DNA of 6,174 bases, taken from assembly GCA_030589605.1 (NCBI GenBank), contig JAUUVJ010000263.1:1-6174 (forward strand), given 5' to 3'. Shown here piece after piece: positions 1 to 4,471 of this stretch. The stretch comes from Candidatus Hodarchaeota archaeon (GTDB taxonomy: Archaea; Asgardarchaeota; Heimdallarchaeia; Hodarchaeales; Hodarchaeaceae). Position numbers and translations under genes: made by a program. Position 1 is the first letter of the stretch, and every line of letters begins with the position of its first letter. The notes under the pieces were generated by a model. It was not told the DNA's origin. It ran no database searches and worked only from the letters and a program-made list of their open reading frames with translations.

Positions 1-313
1 AAGCTCGTGCAATTAATACTTGTATCCAGTCCTGTGCAATAACCATAATTCCTGAACTAAATGAAAAAATTACTAAACCAAGAAGTAAAAATCGTCTTCG
101 ACCATACTGATCAGATATAATACCAAAAACTGGACTAAAAAGAATACAAATGGAATACACAGAAATAACAAATCCCATAAGCCAAATTTCTACATCAAAA
201 ACAGTACTGAATGTGCTGAAATATAGAGTAATGGACAGAAAATCGAGATCGATAGCAATTCGCGCCAATAAGAGAATATACAGCGGTGTTGAAGAAGATC
301 GAAAACGTGACAT
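1..313 (-). CDS. MFS transporter, N-terminal part (cut by window edge)
   Basis: This minus-strand frame was found by translating the reverse complement: it opens with ATG at 313-311 and stays open for 104 codons to the window edge. Stop codons TGA, TGA and TAA lie in frame just upstream, so this ATG is the start. The protein shows the first MFS helices: TM1 about residues 11-35 (with DFLSITLYFSTF), TM2 about 44-66, then the family's motif A between TM2 and TM3, GIISDQYGRRR at 64-74, with the expected G, D, G and R-R. TM3 is about 76-93, and IARA at 101-104 begins the usual fourth-helix region. MFS proteins are 12-14 helix secondary transporters of the cytoplasmic membrane. The substrate cannot be told from this part, and drug or small-metabolite export is only a guess. 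No clear Shine-Dalgarno site precedes the start. It is divergent from the first 518-residue gene. Confidence 0.88.
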   Translation of the reverse strand, partial: MSRFRSSSTPLYILLLARIAIDLDFLSITLYFSTFSTVFDVEIWLMGFVISVYSICILFSPVFGIISDQYGRRRFLLLGLVIFSFSSGIMVIAQDWIQVLIARA

Positions 314-352
314 AGGTTATCATCAATTCTGTAGTTCATAACAGCAATTAGC

Positions 353-409
353 GGTGATTAACTAAAGCGAGTTTTTATTCTTTCTTAAGAGAATTATTTG
401 GTGATCAAC
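353..409. promoter_or_regulatory. Paired GGTGATYAAC repeats around the MFS promoter
   Basis: GGTGATTAAC at 353-362 and GGTGATCAAC at 400-409 are direct repeats with one mismatch, 47 bases apart. They bracket the candidate TATA box at 371-381. One lies between the TATA box and the predicted start of transcription, a common repressor position in archaea, and the other lies upstream. This suggests a two-site operator for the transporter gene, but no cognate regulator is visible beside it. Confidence 0.3.
371..381 (-). promoter_or_regulatory. Candidate TATA box of the MFS gene
   Basis: On the minus strand this reads as an A-rich AATAAAAAC box preceded by AAGAAAG, which fits a BRE plus TATA element. 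It sits about 60 bases upstream of the ATG, predicting a start of transcription near 345-352 and a leader of some 35 bases. In such AT-rich DNA, boxes like this also arise by chance. Confidence 0.35.
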
Positions 410-654
410 CTCGCATGAATTCATTTTATTTTAATCCCAAATCCTGTAAAATCATCTTGAAATACTAGATTTTATCTTTCCAAAGATAATGAAATAGAAT
501 TTAACCAATATTAATTTTGAATATGCTTAATTTCTGAAAAGGAGATGGTTGAACTATACCAATATGTCCATATTGTCGATTAATTGTACCTAAAGCTATT
601 TAGAAAACTTTCTTATGACTGTACACATTAAGAATTAGGAGTATATAATATAAA
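410..654. other. Intergenic region without a recognisable gene
   Basis: No coding frame of convincing length or composition is present on either strand. AAAAGGAG at 537-544 resembles a Shine-Dalgarno site but abuts an ATG whose frame closes after 12 codons, so it is probably chance. The region separates the divergent MFS and 518-residue genes. Confidence 0.5.
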
Positions 655-679
655 AAATATTTCTTTAAAAGAAATATTT
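655..679. promoter_or_regulatory. Perfect 12-base inverted repeat upstream of the first paralogue
   Basis: The arms AAATATTTCTTT (655-666) and AAAGAAATATTT (668-679) are exact reverse complements around a single central A. The element ends 13 bases before the TATA box at 693-700, which suits an activator site rather than a classical archaeal repressor site. The second paralogue has a different but also perfect palindrome at nearly the same place (4357-4370). AT-rich sequence makes palindromes easier to form, so the positional match between copies is the stronger argument. Confidence 0.5.
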
Positions 680-686
680 AAGCATC

Positions 687-700
687 TAAAGATTTATATA
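687..700 (+). promoter_or_regulatory. BRE/TATA promoter of the first 518-residue gene
   Basis: TAAAGA (687-692) is a purine-rich BRE-like element followed by TTTATATA (693-700), close to the archaeal TATA consensus. Transcription should begin near 722-727, leaving a leader of about 50 bases. The surrounding stretch 664-701 matches 4361-4398 of the second copy at 32 of 38 positions without gaps, against about 55% in the rest of the leader. A second conserved patch, AGAATAG plus TTATTTT (723-737), falls where transcription should start. Confidence 0.6.
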
Positions 701-774
701 AAAGAAAGAGAATATAAAATTGAGAATAGCTTATTTTGTGATATTTTCTTTATCAGTATTATTTTAAATCCAGG

Positions 775-2331
775 GTGTATAGTGGGTTGGTCAAACGTCA
801 TGAAAGTCTGAAAAAATACATTAAAACAATTATTGACCAGCTTCCACAATACATTGAATTATATCCCCCTGATGAACAAGAATTACTAAAAGAATTTTTG
901 TCTATCGTAGCTTTTTATGAAGAAGCTGACTTCCAACGGCAAGAATTATCAAACAAAATTGAAAATTACCGACAGGAGATAATATCTAGAGAAAATTACC
1001 TTATTCTCCCCTTTTCTTGGTTTATTGGAACATATTTTCAAAATGCTCGAGTTTTGTTAAGTATTTCTAAGTTTCATGCAAAAGATTTCTTTGAATATTT
1101 AGTAAAACATTTTAGAGGTAATTCTCAAGTACCAGGTGCATTCGAGCTTATTCGGAAAAATATTTCTCTATCTAATTTAGCTTGGGAAAATCTGCAATAT
1201 GAATGTAATAAACTTCTTGTTCCCCTAACTAATGACCAAATTCAGATTTTAGAAACAATTTTTGCCTATATAAAGAAAACAGGAATATATTCCCTGGATC
1301 CTCGTCGTTTAAAAACAGAAATAATCAATCAAGTCCAAATACCAAGTAATGTAAAACCCCTAGCTGAATTGAAACGATTTTTTTCCCTCATAGAGGCAAC
1401 TTGGTTTATACGTTTCTTTTCCCCTGCTTTTGGATTAGATCGTTTATTCTTTCATATACAATTGAATCGTTCCTCTTCTTTACCCGATTTGATTGGATAT
1501 CAGAATCCAAGAAATACAGTTCTTAATATTAGTGATATCTACAAAGTCAGGGAGCTGACAGACACATACATAGGAGTACTTTACATACCTACTCAGGATA
1601 TGGATCTTTTAATTAAATATTTTAAACACTTAGAAAGCGAAAATTTACTCGTTCTATATGATCTTCAAAAACTGACAATAAAATGCTCTACAAGTTCTTT
1701 ATTCCAATATAAACCTGATTCAGGATGGAAATTACCCAGCCAATCAGCGATGAACTCCCTAGCGAGTTCAATTACATCCAAAAGCTCGAAAAGAGAAGAA
1801 AAAAAACAAAAAAACCTATATATTCCACCTCCTTTTAATTCTGAATGGCATTTCACAAAACATCCACTTCCTTGCCGAATAATTAAACTGTACTGTGAAA
1901 TTCCACAAAGGTTTTCTTATACAGAATTACCATTAGGTTCTATCCGTAATCAAAGAAAAAATTATTTAACAACAGAAGAAATAGGGTTAATAAAACAATT
2001 ATATTATAATCAAGTCGTACAAATAGGTTTTATACCATGGCAAATAGTGTTTGAATTTTCAATGGACGAATACAACATTAAAATACCAAAGCTTCAAAGT
2101 TCTAAATTGAACCAACTTTTGAAATTGTTACCACAGAATGAAATTTATGAAACAGAGAAAAATATAATAATTTGGACACGATTCCCCAAGAATCTAAAAG
2201 AATGGATGAAAGAGAAGTTAAATTGGGAGGTAAACAATATCAGCATTTTTTATTATCCAAGTGATCTCAATTATAATTGGTTTAATGAAGAAAAACTTCA
2301 ATGGAATACCCCAGAAATCTTGTTAACCTGA
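775..2331 (+). CDS. Uncharacterised 518-residue protein, first paralogue; possible HTH-type regulator
   Basis: I do not recognise the family. Residues 6-150 are strongly helical, with a charged, possibly coiled-coil stretch at 30-75 and the conserved core ARVLLSISKFHAKDF at 91-105. Residues 151-215 look like a winged helix: helices near 153-167, 176-187 and 195-208, then a strand-rich WFIRFFSP. Next comes an alternating strand/helix region (221-300, from LDRLFFHIQL to VLYDLQKL) that loosely recalls the RAM domain of Lrp/AsnC proteins. A poorly conserved K/S-rich linker (301-346) leads to the conserved FNSEWHF (354-360) and a second HTH-like unit (368-470). No signal peptide or membrane helix is apparent, so it is probably cytoplasmic. 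The start is GTG: an in-frame TGA at 739-741 blocks a longer frame with ATG, and TTG at 787 is an alternative. Its paralogue at 4472-6028 has the same length. A DNA-binding role is inference only. Confidence 0.85.
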   Translation: MYSGLVKRHESLKKYIKTIIDQLPQYIELYPPDEQELLKEFLSIVAFYEEADFQRQELSNKIENYRQEIISRENYLILPFSWFIGTYFQNARVLLSISKFHAKDFFEYLVKHFRGNSQVPGAFELIRKNISLSNLAWENLQYECNKLLVPLTNDQIQILETIFAYIKKTGIYSLDPRRLKTEIINQVQIPSNVKPLAELKRFFSLIEATWFIRFFSPAFGLDRLFFHIQLNRSSSLPDLIGYQNPRNTVLNISDIYKVRELTDTYIGVLYIPTQDMDLLIKYFKHLESENLLVLYDLQKLTIKCSTSSLFQYKPDSGWKLPSQSAMNSLASSITSKSSKREEKKQKNLYIPPPFNSEWHFTKHPLPCRIIKLYCEIPQRFSYTELPLGSIRNQRKNYLTTEEIGLIKQLYYNQVVQIGFIPWQIVFEFSMDEYNIKIPKLQSSKLNQLLKLLPQNEIYETEKNIIIWTRFPKNLKEWMKEKLNWEVNNISIFYYPSDLNYNWFNEEKLQWNTPEILLT

Positions 2332-2362
2332 AATTAATATAATAAATAAAAAAAAAAGGGAA

Positions 2363-2390
2363 TAGAAGTAATTACTTCTAATTTTTCTCT
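2363..2390 (+). terminator. Palindrome plus T-tract terminator after the first paralogue
   Basis: TAGAAGTAATTACTTCTA (2363-2380) is a perfect 18-base palindrome, able to form a short hairpin, followed by TTTTT (2382-2386) and a T/C-rich tail. It lies 32 bases after the stop codon. Archaeal termination depends mainly on the T-tract, so the hairpin may instead mark a processing or protein-binding site. Confidence 0.55.
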
Positions 2391-2690
2391 TAGTAAAACT
2401 AAAGAAAGATAATTATGTGGAAATTATTTAACGTTTGTTCCACCAGTACAAGGGGGCATCATTTGTATTGACCTCACTCCCTAGTATTTGATTTGATTTA
2501 TAAGATCCTTAGATTATCAGAAATATGAAATAAGACGTTTCATCTAATATCTTCATTTATTGATTATATAATTCGTTTTTAATCTTCTAATAATCCTCAT
2601 TTACAGGCTATTTGTCGTTTTCAAGTACCACTGTCTTAGAATACCACTATTAGATTATTAAGAAAAACAGCTACTATTGATGATTCGAGA
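2391..2690. other. Intergenic region, no gene seen
   Basis: No convincing coding frame is present. A slightly more GC-rich patch near 2431-2485 (containing AAGGGGG) stands out from the AT-rich surroundings but matches no RNA gene or repeat that I recognise. It could be decayed coding sequence. Confidence 0.4.
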
Positions 2691-2873
2691 TCATTTCTTA
2701 GAAATAGAATCACTCTTTGATGATAATTGTAAATCTTTTTCCATTAAATCCTTGGTATATTGTTTTATAGCTGCAACACGAAGCCACACCAGATAATAGC
2801 ATGAATTTGGCCAAACTATTTCATTAATAGTTCTTATTTCATCTTTTGAAAGTTTAAATATAATTGTACGCAT
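2691..2873 (-). CDS. Small hypothetical protein, possibly ribbon-helix-helix (CopG-like)
   Basis: This 60-codon frame begins with ATG at 2873 and ends with TGA at 2691. The opening RTIIFKLSKDEIRTINEIV fits the ribbon-helix-helix pattern: a short N-terminal strand (residues 2-8), helix A (10-20), a turn around PNSCYY (22-27) and helix B (about 30-45, with LRVAAIKQYTKDLMEK). Archaeal CopG-type DNA-binding proteins have this length and layout, and they bind DNA as dimers through the strand. The usual RSE-I-R signature at the start of helix B is not clean, and aligning the A-I-K-Q-Y end needs a one-residue shift, so the protein may be divergent, decayed or spurious. No Shine-Dalgarno site precedes the start (TTTAAC-ATG), and the nearest TATA-like box, about 70 bases upstream, is weak. 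It is separated by over 200 bases from the operon at 3096-4101. Confidence 0.4.
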   Translation of the reverse strand: MRTIIFKLSKDEIRTINEIVWPNSCYYLVWLRVAAIKQYTKDLMEKDLQLSSKSDSISKK

Positions 2874-3070
2874 GTTAAAGGAATTTCTTAACTAATTTTT
2901 TTCCAATCTCAATCTAGGATGAGGATTATTCTCATGAAAATATATTTGTACTTTTTCAATAGTACCAAAGCTTCAATAAGTCAAGAGTTTTTATTATAAA
3001 ATGAACAACTTGATTAGTATAATATGGTAAGAATCTGCAATACAACTACTCAAATTTCATCCTATTTAGT
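2874..3070. other. Intergenic region, no gene seen
   Basis: This AT-rich spacer lies between the small minus-strand frame and the operon terminator. A minus-strand ATATATTT-like stretch near 2939-2948 is a weak promoter candidate for the small frame. Nothing else stands out. Confidence 0.4.
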
Positions 3071-3098
3071 TTAAAAAATAAAAAAGGATCCTTTTTTA
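3071..3098 (-). terminator. Terminator overlapping the winged-helix gene stop codon
   Basis: A perfect 20-base palindrome (3079-3098), six A's flanking GGATCC and then six T's with T/A ends, includes the TAA stop codon (3098-3096) of the winged-helix gene. On the minus strand its own T6 run is followed by a second T6 run (3078-3073). Two T-tracts directly after the stop codon make a strong archaeal terminator, and the hairpin also resembles a bacterial intrinsic terminator. Confidence 0.7.
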
Positions 3099-3440
3099 AC
3101 TAAAGAGTTGCTTCATGGCAATTCGATAGTTTTCAAAGGCTTTTCTTCCTTTTTCTGTGAGATAAATGAATGTCCTAGGTGTTTCTTTACCTTTTTTACT
3201 TTTCTTGACTAGTTTCTTCTCTAAGTGGACATAACCAGCTTCCTCAAGTTTATCCAAATGAGAAGAGAGTCTACCCCAAGAAAAAGAAGTCAGATTCTTA
3301 AGATAAGTGAAATCGGTATGTTCTAAAACATATAAATGGGCTAAGATTTTTAATCGAGAGGGTTCATGAATATATTTATCAATATCATCAATCATATTGA
3401 CATCGATAGGGGTAGAATCCTTTTCTTCCTGTTTTGACAT
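3096..3440 (-). CDS. Winged-helix transcriptional regulator (HTH_34-like)
   Basis: This 114-residue cytoplasmic protein is almost entirely one winged helix-turn-helix domain. After a charged tail (1-18), helix 1 carries EPSRLKILAHLYVLE (26-40), helix 2 DFTYLKNLTSF (43-53), and the recognition helix WGRLSSHLDKLEEAGYV (55-71). The wing spans LEKKLVKKSKKGKETPRTFIYL (73-94, basic), and the last helix begins TEKGRKAFENYR (95-106). The S-S-H-L-x-K-L-E-E-A-G-Y core, P-R-T wing and L-T-E-K-G-R ending match the HTH_34 'winged helix DNA-binding' family, relatives of MarR/ArsR that bind DNA as dimers. There is no cysteine cluster, so no metal-sensing site is evident. The gene starts 4 bases after the membrane protein stop, with a Shine-Dalgarno site inside that gene's end, so the two are co-transcribed and probably translationally linked. 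Autoregulation is a reasonable inference. Confidence 0.9.
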   Translation of the reverse strand: MSKQEEKDSTPIDVNMIDDIDKYIHEPSRLKILAHLYVLEHTDFTYLKNLTSFSWGRLSSHLDKLEEAGYVHLEKKLVKKSKKGKETPRTFIYLTEKGRKAFENYRIAMKQLFS

Positions 3441-3444
3441 ATAA

Positions 3445-4101
3445 CTATCCCTCTAGTTCATTATTAGTACGTTCTTTCTCTTCAGGAATAATGGAATATA
3501 ATTGAATAAAACGGATAAATATGATAAAACCGATTATAATGGAGATTAAACCTAAAATTAGAAGATACACCGTAAATCCATCTCTGGGGTGGGGAAAATC
3601 AAGGAAAAAGATAAAAATTCCAAAAAAAGTAGAAAAAATTCCCATTCCGTAAAAACGAACTTGACCGGTTTTATCAACAATATCTAAACTAGGACCAAAC
3701 ATAATTAGACCAAAAATAATCGGCCAATATTCCCAAATATTATCATAAAACTCATCAACGTTTCCCCCTTCTAAGATAAAAATAATTACGAGGGAGACCA
3801 CGATGAGAGCAACAACGAAAAATATCATCCCAGGGAAAATTTCACTTGGTTTTTCAGTTTTGATCTTAAAATGACCCATTCTAGGATAGGTAAAACGTCT
3901 ACGAAGAAACTCAGTTAAGGGAATAAACACTACAAAAGACACGATCACCAAACCTAGAGAAGCTAATGTGAAATTAACGACCCCAGCGGTAATCATGAGA
4001 ATAATACCAAGAAAAATAAACACAAAACCATCAACATATCCAGTCTGATGGATTTTTTGCGAAATTTCCTTGAAATTGATTTGTTCATTGTTTTCAGACA
4101 T
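3445..4101 (-). CDS. Six-helix integral membrane protein of unknown function
   Basis: This 218-residue protein has six predicted membrane segments: about residues 22-42, 45-65, 89-110, 122-142, 150-169 and 176-202. The N-terminus is short and charged without a signal peptide. Between TM2 and TM3 lies a basic loop with LRRRFTYPRMGHFKI (66-80). From memory, an RR-x-T-Y-P-R-x-G loop recurs in small multi-pass membrane proteins encoded beside winged-helix regulators; the family has no function I can name. Positive charges cluster in this loop and at the ends, suggesting cytoplasmic termini. The gene is first in a two-gene operon with the winged-helix regulator 4 bases downstream, so the pair may sense a membrane or envelope condition and adjust its own expression. 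Upstream, TATAGTGATCT before the ATG offers a weak GTGAT pairing to 16S rRNA. The start is supported by a well-placed TATA box. Confidence 0.88.
   Translation of the reverse strand: MSENNEQINFKEISQKIHQTGYVDGFVFIFLGIILMITAGVVNFTLASLGLVIVSFVVFIPLTEFLRRRFTYPRMGHFKIKTEKPSEIFPGMIFFVVALIVVSLVIIFILEGGNVDEFYDNIWEYWPIIFGLIMFGPSLDIVDKTGQVRFYGMGIFSTFFGIFIFFLDFPHPRDGFTVYLLILGLISIIIGFIIFIRFIQLYSIIPEEKERTNNELEG
3447..3453 (-). promoter_or_regulatory. Shine-Dalgarno site of the winged-helix gene
   Basis: The minus strand reads GAGGGAT, ending 6-8 bases before the ATG at 3440. It overlaps the last codons and TAG stop of the upstream membrane protein gene, which fixes the start codon and supports coupled translation. 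Confidence 0.7.
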
Positions 4102-4132
4102 AGTAGATCACTATGTAAAGAGGAATAATACC

Positions 4133-4143
4133 TTTTTATAAAG
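4133..4143 (-). promoter_or_regulatory. TATA box of the membrane protein/regulator operon
   Basis: The minus strand reads CTTTATAAAAA with ACAAAG upstream as a BRE-like element. It sits about 32-40 bases before the ATG at 4101, predicting a start of transcription near 4110-4116 and a leader of only about 10-15 bases. Confidence 0.6.
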
Positions 4144-4151
4144 CTTTGTAA

Positions 4152-4167
4152 TGCGGAGTACTCCACA
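4152..4167. promoter_or_regulatory. Candidate operator palindrome upstream of the operon TATA box
   Basis: The 16 bases TGCGGAGTACTCCACA form a palindrome with one mismatched pair (C4154/A4165), including a perfect GGAGTACTCC core at 4155-4164. It starts 9 bases upstream of the operon's TATA box. It is one of the few GC-rich stretches in the region, so base composition does not explain it. A dimeric winged-helix protein would suit such a site, and autoregulation is inferred. Confidence 0.45.
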
Positions 4168-4356
4168 AAAATGATTTCTTCGTACTTTATAAGTAGTTAA
4201 TATCAAAATTGATACTAATAAGAAAAAAGTCATAACTTTATGTTAAAATAATCTCATTCATTAGGATGTCTTAAATCAGGTGAGTACGAAGCAAAATGAA
4301 ACATATTGCATCAAAGTTGGTCTTCTTAACGATTAAATAGAAGGTTAATGATTTAG

Positions 4357-4370
4357 CTCTTTTAAAAGAG
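4357..4370. promoter_or_regulatory. Perfect 14-base palindrome upstream of the second paralogue
   Basis: CTCTTTTAAAAGAG is its own reverse complement. It occupies nearly the same place relative to the gene as the 655-679 inverted repeat of the first copy (centres within one base after the 3697-base offset). The core TTTAAAAGA is shared while the flanks differ but stay palindromic in each copy. Confidence 0.5.
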
Positions 4371-4383
4371 GTATTTAAATATC

Positions 4384-4398
4384 TAAAGACTTTTATAA
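4384..4398 (+). promoter_or_regulatory. BRE/TATA promoter of the second 518-residue gene
   Basis: TAAAGA (4384-4389) is followed by CTTTTATAA (4390-4398), matching the first copy's element at the same distance from the GTG start. The start of transcription should fall near the conserved AGAATAG patch (4420-4426). AAAAGGAGA (4401-4409) looks like a Shine-Dalgarno site but is over 60 bases from the start codon and probably upstream of the transcript. Confidence 0.6.
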
Positions 4399-4471
4399 CT
4401 AAAAGGAGACCTCATTATTAGAATAGTTTATTTTTAAGCCTCTATGTTTTCAAGAAGCTTCTAAATCTCGG

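Noticed and set aside
150..341. Open frame of 63 codons on the plus strand
   Set aside because: It lies antisense to the MFS gene, whose motif A and helices make the minus strand the coding one.
537..583. AAAAGGAG followed by ATG as a small gene
   Set aside because: The Shine-Dalgarno-like run directly abuts the ATG with no spacing, and the frame closes after 12 codons.
1665..1856. Open frame of 63 codons on the minus strand
   Set aside because: It lies wholly inside the first 518-residue gene, which is conserved as protein in its paralogue; this frame has no domain pattern.
2676..2725. TGATGA motifs as C boxes of a C/D box guide RNA
   Set aside because: No matching CTGA D box lies at a suitable distance, and the motif is common in AT-rich DNA.
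2963..2976. 14-base exact match (TACCAAAGCTTCAA) to 2084-2097 inside the first paralogue, suggesting a decayed third copy
   Set aside because: The flanking bases do not align with the gene in any frame, and one such match is near chance expectation in AT-rich DNA of this size.
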